Of a stretch of 64,000 nucleotides of DNA, positions 53,325 through 64,000 are shown piece after piece. The DNA is taken from contig JABYQN010000006.1 in assembly GCA_022606135.1 (NCBI GenBank), forward strand, positions 1,116,001-1,180,000. The letters are read 5' to 3'. The notes beneath the pieces were generated by a model. It saw only the letters and a program-made list of their open reading frames with translations. It was not told the DNA's origin and did no database searches. Each line of letters begins with the position of its first letter. Positions within the stretch are counted from its first letter, which is position 1. A program made the translations under genes and the position numbers. The DNA is from Fomes fomentarius (lineage: Eukaryota; Basidiomycota; Agaricomycetes; Polyporales; Polyporaceae).

Positions 53325-56300
53325 TCAACTGCACCAGACTGACACCTGGCCATCCGCGCCCGCGCTCACGAGCCACGGCTGGCGGGGAACCCAGCGCACG
53401 GCGAACACGCCCAAACCCTCTTTGACGGCGTGCCCGCGCAAGATCTTGAGCGGCACGATGAGCGGGTTCGTCATCAGGTCGTTGTACACGCGCGCGTGGA
53501 ATATCTGGATCGCCCCGTCGTCCGACGACGACGCGAACAGCGGATACGTCGGGTGGAAGTGCACCGAGCGCAGTGCCCGCGAGTGGTACCTGTTCGGGAT
53601 GAGCAACGTCAGCATCACCCATCAGGATCGGTCGGAGGGAAAGACACATGGGGCGCCCGGGACGCGCGGGGCCGACGTCGGACGTTATGCGGCCAGACGA
53701 CGCGATGAAGTGAAGAGGCAGAACGATGGCAGAGGCGCGAGATGTCCGAAGACGGAGCAGAAGAGTGCCAGGCGAATAGGAAAAAAAAACACCCTCCGGT
53801 ACCACTGGCTAGAAGCGGCGAAAGAGCGGATCGGAAAATCTCCCAGAATATCATGGCCGGATGCAGGGAATGAATGAGTGAATGAAGAATGTGCAGGGTT
53901 CCGCAGTGTTCAGCGGGCGAGACCGACCCTTCACAGTCCACTTTATCTGCAATCCAGGGTCTAGGCTCCAGGAGCTAGTACGAGGGCGCAGGTGCGCGCA
54001 TCAGGCAGAATGGGGACAGGTGGCAATCGGAGCAATTGAAGCAATGGAAGACCGCGGAGAGAGTCCGCAGTCGGCAAGGGAACCGGGACCAACCCCAACC
54101 CCAACAGCGGGAACTCAGGACGAAAATAGCAGACGACCGGCACGATGACGCGCGCAGAGAACTCGCAGAGGTGAGAGTCAGAAGAAGGGACACGTACCGG
54201 AGGATCTTGTACGGCTTGTCGCTCAGCTCGAGGTCGAACCAGCACAACTTGCGGTCGTACCCGCCGACGATCAGGTGGTCGCCGGACGGGTGCACGTCCA
54301 TGGACGAGATCCAGCGCGTGCCGGGCATGAGCGTTTTCAGGAGCGTCTGTTCCGCAAGGTTGTACAGGCGCACGTAGCGCTGTGTCTGTCACAGATAGGA
54401 GAGGCAATCAGAAGTCAGCCGTGTTCCGCTTTTTTTCTGATGAGCGGATGACAGTGCAGGGAAGAGGAAAAGCAAGAAGCACGAAGCATGAATCATCTGT
54501 CGGAGGGCGGAAGGGGTATGGCAGATGCTCGGTAGAGGGATAAGGAGAGAGACCGAGGCCGAAGACGTACTGCGACGAAGAAGTGCGGTTTTGACGGGTG
54601 GAAGAGAACGAGCTGCACGGCGCCCTTGACCTTCTTGAATGGCGCCTGCGAGTGCCGCCTCGAGACTTGGTGTATCCACACTCCCGCTTGGCCTTCCGCT
54701 GCAAATGAGAATATGAGAAAGCCTGTCAGTTTCACACAATTGAGACGGAAGGCCGTGGATCGAGCAAGTACGCACAGACTGAAGCGACGTAGTCGCCTTT
54801 CCGGTGCCATACAAGCTGCTTTGGCGGTTCCGGCGAGGATGGGAGGTTGAGGGTGAGGATCGGGGCGTCTGATGATGATTGTGATGCGGGTACGGAGGTC
54901 CACTTGACCGGAGAAGGTACAGCAGGTGATGGTGGGAGGGTGGCGGGTGCGAGGACATTTTGTGTTGCGGTGAGAACGGGCGCAGGAAGGTTTGGTGGGA
55001 CGATGAAGTGTATGTGGTCCTCGCTATGGGGGAGAAGAGAGTGGCATTAGTGAAAAAAGTGTAGGGACAAGCACAAACCAATGGGAACTTACATCGCAAC
55101 GGCGAAGTAGCTGACATCCATTCGAGGGCACCATTCTACTGCGCCGACTTTGCTCTTGAACGTCCATCGCTTGACCTCCTTCCCAACGATGACCTCCCAT
55201 AGTCGCACTACGCCGCTCTCGTCGCCGGTAATGACCCATCCGCCATCCGGGCTGACGCTCACTGTACGTACACGCTTGCCCTCATGCTGAACCTGCAAGC
55301 TCCTATATATAGGGAACGGCTTCAGGCTGCTGGGGCTCGGCAGCTTGGGAATGAGGCTCTCCGGATCGATTCGTAGCTTCACCCTGTGCACACGCGGCGC
55401 AAGGTACAGGTCGAGCTGTCGGCTGAAGCGCTCCTTGATGAATTGGTCGTACGCCGGCACCAGACGCAGAGCAGAGTACTTCTGCGGGAGGAAGTCGCGC
55501 TCGCGGTCTTCTGGGTCTGTCGCATTCCACTTCTCTCGCTCCTCCTGGGTGGGGAGATACTCTTCTGGAGGGTTGTATGACTCTGCGTGTACCGGTAGAC
55601 GGGGTTTGGGTGCGGGAAGAGGGGCGGGTGCGTTCGAGGGCTCGTCGTTCCAGATGGCGTAGAACTGGGTTTGGGTAGTTTTGGGCTTGTTGGGCACAAT
55701 GCGACCTTGCCGTATTGCACGAACAATCTTCATGACCTGTAGACGAGATAAATGATCATTCTGGAATGGGCGAATACATGCGAGGCATACCTTCTGCTTC
55801 TCCCACTTACTGGGAATCCACCTCCGTTTGGGCTCTGGCGCGGCGGACAGAGGCATGACCTCCTCCTTGCCTTTTCCTGTGAACCATTCAACGGTAGGCT
55901 CATATGGATCATAGTTAGAATCTGGATTCTCGTTTTCCTGCAACCGCCGGATAATGTCCAGTTCCTCCGGTGTCAGAGGTTTGTCCGTTTGCAGGTTCTT
56001 GTCGAAGGCAGATGTCCTGCACAGTATCTATAACGTGTTTGATGGATAGAGTGGGATGCGAAACACACCATGACTCCGGATCCTCCACAGTCTTCAAGAA
56101 GTTGTCTAGCTCGTCTCCGCGGGCGGGTCGGAGAACCTTCTTGCCGTTAATATCGTAGCCTACATGTGGTAGATCGTCGTACCAATGCATAGGAATAGAT
56201 CCAACGCGATTCGGTGCCTGTGAGCCATAGAGGGATTGTCAACTATGATCGAGCAATGAGTGGGGATTATGTTCAGTGAAGTCTCGTACGTCTTCAGTAG

Positions 56301-56721
56301 AAGAATCTGAGTCGTAGTCCGGCTCAATTTCAGGATAGACGCGTTTGGGTTGCCCAGTTATGTCAGAGATTACTGTCTTGGCTTTTGGGAATATGTGCAT
56401 GTCCTCGTCAGAGCCGTCCTCGGAAGTATCGTCCTCCTCTTCGTCCTCCTCTTCGTCCTCCTCTTCATCTTCCTCGGAGTCGTCCTCCCCATCATCCTCA
56501 TAGTCCTCATCGTCGGTATCACTTCTTGCATCAATTTCCGGAAACGCTTCGACCTCTCCGTCATCAGTCTCGTCTCCGGGTTCTTCCCCCTCGTCCTCAC
56601 TGCCCATCTCGAGTCCGACATTCTGGGGAAACGAAGGATGGGGAAGTGCTGGTGCAGGTGCCTCTTCTTCGGGGGCCACTTTCCGCTTTTTCGAGTGTTT
56701 CTTCGCGTCCGCAGCGGCCAT
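53325..56721 (-). CDS. ERB1: Ribosome biogenesis protein ERB1 (BOP1 homologue)
   Basis: Part of the PeBoW/Nop7 complex (Erb1, Nop7, Ytm1) needed for 27S pre-rRNA processing and 60S assembly in the nucleolus. The start has a basic cluster KKHSKKRKV, then a very acidic region ([17 protein letters not shown]). The BOP1 N-terminal domain reads [83 protein letters not shown]-like IPSKWEKQK and [19 protein letters not shown] seven-blade WD40 propeller follows, ending [20 protein letters not shown] and GQVSVWCS. Introns are visible at WD blades and after EDPESW. The start at [10 protein letters not shown] was chosen; 18 residues upstream in frame look unrelated. It is divergent from ARP4 by 234 bp. 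Confidence 0.95.
56440..56490. repeat. Acidic-codon tandem repeat in ERB1
   Basis: Imperfect copies of a 15-base CTCCTCTTCGTCCTC unit (+ strand) encode the Glu/Asp run of the ERB1 N-terminus. In-frame and typical for nucleolar proteins. Confidence 0.7.
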
Positions 56722-56955
56722 GGCGTGGTCAGATGAGCAGCTGAGCGAAGTAGGAGTACGTGTAAGTACGCTCAATTGAGCGTTTGAAGGTGCAGGAAAG
56801 TGAGAGCGCCTACGAAATTTCCTGTATCGCAGGCACGTGGTTCATACGCAAGATCTGATCGGCGCGCCTCTGGACTCGCGTTCGCATCTCCGTGCGCTCA
56901 ACTGCTTTTGAACGCGTCCATATACATCTTCGGGTCGTCCTCCCAGCGTAACACA

Positions 56956-58754
56956 ATGGTTAACTACGGCGGTGGTATGCTTCAGTGCGACTGACGAAAC
57001 GCGACTCAAACTGACGCATGTAACAGACGAGGTGTCGGCCCTTGTGCTCGACTTCGGTTCGTCTTCCCTCCGTGCGGGGTATGCGGGGGACGACAGCCCC
57101 AAGGCCATCGTATCCACGTCCTTCGGCTTCATTGAGGAACCTGCCGCCGCCTCAAATGGAGATGTGGCTATGGCAGATGCAACAGCACCGGAGGGTGAGC
57201 AGCCGCAAGCACCTAAACCCAAGGTCAAACTATATATCGGGCAGAACGGTCCTTCTCTGTGGCGGAGTGGCATGCAAGTCGGGAACCCCATGCATGACGG
57301 TCTAGGTGCGTACCAATACTGTCCTTGCGCTTTTTTTCTCTTGACCTTGAAAGGTCGCTGTCGCGCGTTGCAGTCCAGAACTTCGACGCCGTGCCGCCAC
57401 TCATCAATCACGCTTTCTCTGAGGTCATGCGCTGCGACCCCTCTGAGCACCCTGTGCTTGTGACCGAGGCTGCATGGAACACCCCTGCAAACCGCGAACG
57501 CATGGCCGAGATTATGTTCGAAGAATTCAACTCCCCCGCATTCTACATCGCAAACACGGGAGTTCTGAACGCGTGTGTATGCTTCCACCGTATTTGCATG
57601 TGTCACTCTCAACATGATCATGAATAGCTTTGCGGCAGGGAAAGGCTCGGCGCTTGTCATTGATATAGGCCAGTCAACAGCGAGTGTCACTCCCGTAGTT
57701 GATGGGTTCGTCCTGCGAAAAGGTCTGTGTCTCTGCGTATCACCTATGGCACGTGGGACTCATCCTTTGCTAGGTCTGGCGCACTGCGCGTTGCCGCAAT
57801 TGGTGCACGCACATGCGAAGCACTTACTCACAAGCCCGACACCAACGCGCCTTGGGACTCAACTAATACCCCATGCCCTCATCGCCAGCAGAACAGTGCG
57901 TTCAATGTCTTTTCCATCAGTCGTGCCAAATTGATTGACTATTCCTTTTCATGAAGCCAGTAGATGCCGGCCTGCCACCAAAATTCACATTGCGCGAGGA
58001 CCGCGTCGCGGGCACGACCGATACCTGGCGTGCATGGGCAGAGGCCAACGAAGTAGAAGAATGGACCCAGAGCGTTGGCGGATGCCTGAAAGAAGGCTGG
58101 AACGAGCAATATGCCAACTCGCAGGGTCCGCGCCACTACGAGTTCCCGACAGGGTACAACAACTACTTCACCGCCGTCGAACGATTCGCGGTCGGCGAGC
58201 AGTTCTTCACGCACTCGGCGCAACTCCAGGTGCGTCTAGCCCGTTCGTCGGCGGAGTTGGCTTCCACTTATGCTTCGTTCCTGCGCACACACACAGGCAT
58301 CGAACCCGAACTTGCCCAAGACCATCCCCGCACTGATTATGAGCTCCATCAGTCAGTGCGACCTCGACCTCCGTCAGGTGCTGATCGGCAACGTAGTCCT
58401 CACCGGCGGAGGAAGCCTCTTCTCGGGCTTCGCAGACCGACTCTCCCTGGAGATGTCGCGACACTTCCAGCATGTCAGTGCCTCGTCTCCTGCACTGTGC
58501 AATATCACTCTAACTCTGAACAAACGTAGGTCAAGATCCACGCGCCAGGCAATCCCACTGAGCGGCGGTATGGCGGCTGGCTGGGGGGAAGCATCCTCGC
58601 AAGTCTGGGAACCTTCCACCAGTTGTGGATCAGCAAGGAGGAGTGGCAGGTACGCGTGCACCTGCCTGTGATTTGCGTCTGTGAATCAAGGATCAACTGA
58701 CTGGAACGGACACAGGAGCATGGCAGAGCCATTGTCGGGCAGCGGTGTAAATAG
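56956..58754 (+). CDS. ARP4: Actin-related protein ARP4 (BAF53 family)
   Basis: Nuclear actin-related protein shared by the INO80, SWR1 and NuA4 complexes, pairing with actin. Exon 1 is only 19 bases (56956-56974) and encodes MVNYGG plus one base. It joins to [20 protein letters not shown], then [105 protein letters not shown] then [20 protein letters not shown] and QLWISKEEW. The last exon ends [15 protein letters not shown]4 rather than actin is shown by the MVNYGGDEV start and the insert [22 protein letters not shown] acidic loop (residues about 45-70). The exon carrying [11 protein letters not shown] was placed by conservation; its borders near 57720-57900 are less certain. Confidence 0.92.
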
Positions 58755-60024
58755 ACGCATGCCAATGGTCCGATGATGATGTACATTGTAACATCAGTGT
58801 TGCTCATATGCTCACATTGCTACAAGCAAGACCCTTCTCGATCTACACTAGCACAAGACGCATGCCGTAGAGAACGGACTGAGAAGCCTAAATTTGACCC
58901 CATCGCAATGTCTCCAGGGTCTTGCAAACGAAGAAGTGCGCGGATGCGCTCCACAACTATAGAGCTTCGGCAACCCCAATGGGAAGCACCGCGCATGCGA
59001 GGCGTCTTTGCTGAACTTCTAGGTGACAGTTCAAGTGCTCGGTATCTGCAGGTGTGCTTATGTGTCAGAGTGCAAGAGCGATATTTGCGACTGGTGGGGT
59101 GGGTCTACTTGACATGGAAGGCAGCCAGCGAGGGGTGCAGGGAAGGCGTATGAATTATACGGATCGATGTACAGACAAACAAACGCAACGTGAACGTGCT
59201 GTTGCTGGCAGGTATGTACGTAGGCAATACACCGCACCACGACCGTAGCCCAGCCAACGGTACACATGGATGACATGCAGGATATAGCAAGCATGCGCCC
59301 ACGCTTCGTCTCTACTCTTTGCTACCATGTGCCATCATGCTGCATGTCCATGCATACGCGTCCCGCTATCTACGACCACGGCCACTGGCGACATTTACTT
59401 GGCCCCGCATCCCGCACCTACTCAGAGCTCTACAGTCTCGTCTCGACCGGGGGAAGCACTGCTTCCCTGCGTCGTCCTGCCACATCGCTGCGCAAATCAC
59501 ACCATGAAATGCGCTCGCCCCGCGCCACAAGGGCACTCGAAACCAACTCGAACACCGAAGAGAACCACATGCAAACAAAGAGAATATCCCGAGCAGCCCT
59601 GCTTCTTGTGCGGAGCTGCAAGACCGAGACTGGGGAGGCCGCCTGTCCGCCGTCCATCTGTCCCGTCTATGGCCACCGACGCAGCCGGTTTGGGCGATGA
59701 CGGGGGAGGGAGCGGCGGGGGTGAGAGGGGAGTGAAAAGGTAAGGGGAAGGGGTGACAGAGAGGGGCAAAGGAGAGGGGGTGAATGGAAACCAAAAAAAA
59801 TCGAGGGTAACGAATGGGCACAGGCCAATCTGCATACGTTATCGTCCGGGTACGCATGCTCATTAAATACGCTGGCACGGCAAAAGGAAGGTGAAGGTGG
59901 GTGAAGCAACATCGTTCGGGCGAGTATCGTACAGTCACAGTCCGGCGTCGGAACAGGCAGGAAGAAGGGCAGGCGCGGGGTATGCGGGGAACAACTGCAG
60001 AGAATCAGTTGGAGGCGTGACGCT
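58755..60024. other. 1.3 kb intergenic, convergent genes, no gene recognised
   Basis: Lies between the stops of ARP4 and the glutamine-rich gene. Around 59690-59800 the + strand is a strong purine tract, i.e. C/T-rich in the transcript of the minus-strand neighbour. Short open frames only. Confidence 0.5.
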
Positions 60025-61465
60025 TCAGTACGCCTCGACGTAGATCTCCCGACGCTCCCGCGCATGCTCGAGGAGAGCGTCGACAGCCTTGCGCCGGCTG
60101 CGCGTGGCAAAGTTCTTGGGGACAAGCTCCTCGTTGTTCGACGGAGGGCCACGCGGTTGCCTAACGGGCGTGCTCACCAGGCGTTGGACGACCATCTGGG
60201 AGTCCTGAGGAACGACAACATTGATGCCAGGGGCCTGACGCCCAATACCAAGGCCCTCGTAAAGCTTCTTCGCAGCCTCTTCACGCGGCGACAAAGGAAC
60301 GTCACCGGATCCAGCGGACTGGGGAGTGCTCGGGGAAGAGCCAGACTTTGACGATGTGGAACTGTCATCGGCCTCTACACCATCAGCATCGACAGCGACA
60401 GCAGAGATGGCGGGCTGCGAGGTCTCGGCAGTGAAGCGCAGAGGGGTAGGGCGCGCCTTGCCACTGGGAAGGCCAGGTGGAGGGGATACACGCTCTCCCG
60501 GGGAGGGGTGATCTTCACAGTGGGGGACGAAACGGCGCGGTTCGCGCTCAAGACCGAGTGGTTGCCAGGTGCGCGTCTCCAGGAGACGGCAGCATCCGAC
60601 TTTGAGGTGACAGTCGGGGTGGGTGGAGCTCCAAGGGAAGTGCCGCCACTGATGACGGTGGTGTAGCTGGGTGTCGCAAGGGGACGCGAGCCAACAGACG
60701 AGAACTCGTCCTCGTCCTCGTCGTACTTGCCAGAACCGATGCGACTACCGAACTTGCCATTGAGGGCAGCGGTCATGGGAACATGGTCTTCAGCAAGACC
60801 GAGCTTCGTGCGAGGGTGCTCCGCCTGGTTCGTGCGGCGGTTCTGAGCCTGGAAATTCGCAGAGCGCAAATCGAATGACGTGTTCATCGGTCCAGCGGTG
60901 GAGGGAACACCGTATGACGTAGCACGCCTGTTGCCTTGCTGCTGGCGCTGGCGCTGCTGGGCCGCAAGCAGCTCAACCTGGTACTGCTGAGCTTGGATAG
61001 CCTTCAAAGTCCGTCAGGAGATATCGGATGGAGGCAGTCCTGTGTCATGCTTACCTGCATCCGGGCGAACTCCATCTGCATGAGCTGGAGCTGGACTTGC
61101 TGAAGCTGGTTCTGGCTCATGGCCGTGTTCATGAGCGGGTTGAAGGGCATACCACCGTTCATGTTCACGGACTGCTGTTGTTGCTGCTGGAAGCGATTTG
61201 GAATGCCATCTACAGCAGCAGTGACGGGCGCCTGACGGGAGCGGTTCTGGATGTACAGGTTTTGAGACATCATGTTCGATAGTTCATCCTCCTCCTCGGG
61301 TGGGTAGTAGTTGTCTTCCTGATTCGGGGTGACGATGCGAGGGATGTTGAAAGTGCCGGCGGGTGCAGCCGTGTGCGGGACGGGGCCCGAGGCTGAACGA
61401 ACGCCTCCGGTGCGCAGACCGGCGAGAAGAGAGGCGCGGGGGTTGGGAGCGGGTGTGGCGGCCAT
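60025..61465 (-). CDS. Glutamine-rich low-complexity hypothetical protein
   Basis: A mostly disordered protein. The N-terminal third has NYYPPEEEDELSNMMSQNLY and a polyglutamine run (RFQQQQQQSVN), the middle a long Gln-rich helix (QLQQVQLQLMQMEFARMQ, then AIQAQQYQVELLAAQQRQRQ). Further on lie SYGVPSTAGPMNTSFDLRSA, EHPRTKLGLAEDHVPMTAAL and GSRIGSGKYDEDEDEFSSVG. The C-terminus is the best conserved-looking block: SPREEAAKKLYEGLGIGRQA, ELVPKNFATRSRRKAVDALL and EHARERREIYVEAY. One intron (about 61010-61056) splits the Gln helix. Near 60490 the frame changes: a 77-base GT-AG intron (GTGTATCC to CTCGCAG) fixes it, but a one-base indel would do so too and leave SPPPGLPSGKARPTPLRF coding. No known family. 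Confidence 0.68.
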
Positions 61466-62181
61466 AACGTGAGACGGTCAAGGGATATAAGAAGACTTGT
61501 TCTTGTGGTCCAGTTGCAAGGTGGTTCGAGCGTAGAGGGCGGGAAAGAATGGTAGAAGAGTACACTGGAGCAGGGTGGATACCCGACAAGTTGAGACGGG
61601 GAATTGTTGTAAGCGATAGCGAATTCTCTCACCTGAGTCGATTGGAGGTTCCTTCGAGGTAAATTGGGCAGTAGGATGAACACGTCTATCTCTCTCCCTG
61701 ATACTTCGCGGTGGTTGGTGGTTGGGTCAAGTTTTGCAGAGACACTGCTTGTTGGCGGAAAAAAGGCCTGGTGGGCGATTAGAATCAGGGCCGAGGAAAG
61801 AACTTGGCGCGTAAAGAGGTAGAGATATATATGATAGAAGTTGAAGAGAGAGACAGAGCCAGAGACAGACAACAGAGAAAAGGAGCCACCAAAGAGGTCT
61901 GAGAGAGAGACGGGACGGCAATGATTACCCACACTGCGACCACTAGTATCGCCATCGGAGCACGGACCCCAGCCACCACAACTGCCACCGCAGCATTCAT
62001 CATCATCCTCAGATTACAACGCAATCCTATCTGTGCATTACAACTTGCTCCAGTCGCTCTGGCCCGGCAATACATATTACACCATACTCCTCCTTCGAAT
62101 GACCTCGCCTCATGCAAAACAATAGGACAGCTGACACTTCCACCGGCCCAAGCCCACGCTCTTTTGTCTCCACCCCTCGTG
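61466..62181. other. Intergenic: leader of Gln-rich gene and 3' flank of TRS20
   Basis: The 61500-61920 part is C/T-rich on the minus strand and is likely the 5' leader and promoter of the Gln-rich gene. It contains CTCTCT tracts near 61835-61915. No gene recognised in the rest. Confidence 0.5.
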
Positions 62182-62933
62182 TTACAAATATTTCTTTGCA
62201 CTCGCCCGCACACGAGCATCGAACACCGGACTCCGTATCGGCGTGTGCGCGGTGTGGAACGGGTTCAGCATCGTCTGCCATTGGTCCGTCATTGTGGCCT
62301 CCGGACACCCTGCTCAGGACGCGATCCTAACTCACCTTCACGTACAGCTCCCAAACATCATTGAAGAATGCCTTGATGCCGTCGTCGTTACGGGACTCGT
62401 GTAACAGCACGAACTTCATATCTAAGGGTACCGGTCGGCGTCAATCACCTTCAGGCCGTACAGCAACAAAATAGCACCATATGGACGAGCGCGTACTTCC
62501 TGGTGTCACAAACGCCGACACATTCCATTCGTTGAACTTATCCACAGACTTCAAGTACCTGCGCAAGGACGGCACAATGCAAGCCCAGTGAAGGGATTTC
62601 AGGACAGGATCAAAGACTGGAGACGAACATGACGCTGTCCTTCCGCATAACCTCCTCGATCGCATCCAGACTCGCGTTCGCAATCATTTGTATGACATGT
62701 CTTCGATCTTGTCCACCACCTATCCTCGCAGCGCCGCCTTGGCCTTGTTGTGCCTGGCTTGCACTTGCAGCCCCAGACAAAGCATTGAACGTCCCGGCGA
62801 ACGCAGAGGTCGACCAGCTTGGAAGATTCGAAGCAAGAGGTGAAGACGTCGCTTGGGAGGGCTTCGACGAGTAGTGTGTCAGCATGTACAGTGGAGTATC
62901 CGAGGGCGACAACAGATACAGATGGTGGGACAT
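62182..62933 (-). CDS. TRS20: TRAPP complex subunit TRS20/TRAPPC2 (sedlin)
   Basis: Longin-fold subunit of the TRAPP tethering complexes acting in ER-to-Golgi and Golgi traffic. Starts [20 protein letters not shown]. The conserved core begins [17 protein letters not shown] and continues [51 protein letters not shown] and [20 protein letters not shown] ending SAKKYL, matching sedlin throughout. Four exons with introns after DSV-AT, VTPG-A and LYVK. A Ser/Ala/Gln/Gly-rich insert of about 45 residues ([17 protein letters not shown] onwards) separates the first strand from the first helix, where sedlin has a short loop. An upstream in-frame Met (62993) would add 20 residues and is less likely. 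Confidence 0.92.
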
Positions 62934-63739
62934 GACGGCAGAGAACGACTGAATGATATCGCCCGAGCTCGGAGCAGTAAGTAGTGGAAGCACGTGGCTC
63001 TAATCCCAGAACGCATCAAGATTTAAATAGAGACAAACAACGGCAAGGATTGACTGAACAAACTCTAACCAGACGGTTACTATGTAGTGCCCCTCTTAAG
63101 TTCGTCTCTTGTCTTGTCTTTGGCGCGTCCTTGGTATCATCGTGTGAGCAGAGTTCATCTTTTTCATGTATGCACGTCATACTTAGTGTGCATGCGCAGA
63201 TAATTGTATGATCAACTGGAGGGCTTATTTGTTGTCGGCCTCATCCTTGGTGATTCCCATATCGAACCAGCGAGCGCGAGTAGTTGCCCCCTTGTTGCAT
63301 GCATCATCCTGAGGTCCTTGGTGGAGATGCTGATGAATGCAACACCATCAAGTTGCCGCTCGGACATTCGAAAATCAACACTGACTCCTGCGGAGACCCC
63401 ATACGCAGCGAACATCAAGAAGACTATGAATCAGCCGCAGCTATCCTTCCCACAGCGCCCTCTTCGAATGCGTAAGCATTGAAGGGACGCTAGGAGGGAA
63501 CAAGCAGCTAGAACTTGAGATTAGTACAGAGCTTGCTGCTTTAGTGCGAGCTTAGCAAGCTAGATGATTGGATCGACCACAAATAACCAGCGGCAGCGCC
63601 GTCATCAAGCAAAGAATTCAAAGCAGAAGCTTCTGGGCCATGTGAGAACCCTTAGGGATACATAAGAGCTTCCATCCAAGTAGAGCGTGCCCGAGCATCG
63701 AACCCAGAATCAGTCCCATATTCACATCTATCATCCCAC
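62934..63739. other. Divergent intergenic region, TRS20 and glutathione transferase
   Basis: About 0.8 kb with no convincing gene. A small minus-strand open frame (63212-63418) has no recognised product. A short inverted repeat AGCTTGCT/AGCAAGCT lies near 63530-63562. Confidence 0.5.
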
Positions 63740-64000
63740 ATGTCTGGCGAAGCTCCTCTTCTCCTCTACACCGCGCCCACACCGAACGGCCATAAAATCT
63801 CTGTCTTTCTCGAGGAGCTCAAGGAGGCCTATGGTCTCCAATACGAGTGAGTCCAAATCCTAATACTACCTGCTCGGGATACTATCCAGCCGACACTAAC
63901 CTCGGGCCCGCCTACACACAATACACAGCGTCTACAAGATTGACATCAGCAAGAACACGCAGAAAGAGCCCTGGTACATCAAGCTGAACCCGAATGGGCG
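63740..64000 (+). CDS. Glutathione S-transferase, Ure2p-like (5' part only)
   Basis: The gene runs off the window. Exon 1 (63740-63846) reads MSGEAPLLLYTAPTPNGHKI then SVFLEELKEAYGLQYD, exon 2 (from 63929) VYKIDISKNTQKEPWYIKLN then PNGR. This is the thioredoxin-fold N-terminal domain of the Ure2p-like fungal GST class, which often has TPNGxKISVxLEEL and ends the visible part at the conserved LNPNGR turn that precedes the cis-Pro/Glu-Ser glutathione site. These enzymes act in detoxification of electrophiles and lignin-derived compounds. The C-terminal helical domain lies outside the window. Confidence 0.9.

Noticed and set aside
56350..56736. Open frames antisense to the ERB1 acidic region
   Set aside because: They are the reverse reading of the repetitive Glu/Asp codons; the minus-strand ERB1 protein explains the sequence.
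58773..59153. 126-codon + strand frame after ARP4
   Set aside because: It starts within the presumed ARP4 3' UTR, has no domain, and codon use is unlike neighbouring genes.
63530..63562. Inverted repeat AGCTTGCT/AGCAAGCT as a possible terminator or element end
   Set aside because: Only eight paired bases with a long loop and no target duplication; such hairpins occur by chance.
63690..63730. tRNA-like T-arm on the minus strand (GGGTTCGATG)
   Set aside because: The T-stem can pair with wobbles, but the acceptor stem has no matching 5' strand and the region is the promoter of the glutathione transferase gene.

Overview
The window is nuclear DNA of a filamentous basidiomycete, probably an Agaricomycete. 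The evidence is dense protein-coding genes split by many 50-60 bp GT-AG introns, short gaps between genes, genes on both strands, a Zn2Cys6 regulator, tandem MYND-finger proteins and a multi-pass membrane protein family that I know only from basidiomycetes. A closer placement (Polyporales-like) is only a guess. I see no rRNA, tRNA, CRISPR array or intact transposon. I read 30 protein genes with reasonable support, the last one cut by the window end. Exon joins were made by eye from splice signals and protein family conservation.

1-12.9 kb holds mitochondrial and translation functions. PET191/COA5 (-), IBA57 (+) and a holo-ACP synthase (-) lie within 2.4 kb, followed by Elongator subunit ELP2 (+). 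Then come a long eIF4A-like protein that has lost the catalytic helicase motifs (-), a one-RRM protein (-) and the ATP synthase assembly factor FMC1 (+). IBA57 carries an apparent one-base deletion in a C run.

13-26.3 kb holds SmF (-), NC2-beta/Dr1 (+), a MAK32-like PfkB protein (-), an Sfp-type phosphopantetheinyl transferase (+), an Ivy1-like protein (+), mitochondrial aspartyl-tRNA synthetase (-), a secreted pepsin-type protease (-) and a nuclear poly(A)-binding protein (-).

26.9-43 kb is more open. Two tandem MYND/TPR-like paralogues (+) are followed by a 3.4 kb stretch without a recognisable gene, an F-box-like protein (-), mitochondrial ribosomal protein bL19m (+), a 2 kb gap and a large Zn2Cys6 transcription factor (+).

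43-64 kb holds an acyl-CoA dehydrogenase (+), a mitochondria-targeted hypothetical protein (+), a SIRT5-class sirtuin (-), a DUF2423 nucleolar-type protein with an unusually long intron (+), a multi-pass membrane protein (-), ribosome biogenesis factor ERB1/BOP1 (-), actin-related protein ARP4 (+), a glutamine-rich hypothetical protein (-), TRAPP subunit TRS20/sedlin (-) and the start of a Ure2-like glutathione transferase (+).

Most genes are unrelated housekeeping neighbours rather than a cluster for one pathway. A looser theme is mitochondrial biogenesis: PET191, IBA57, AcpS, FMC1, mtAspRS, bL19m and probably the sirtuin. Many neighbours are divergent pairs sharing 110-390 bp promoters.
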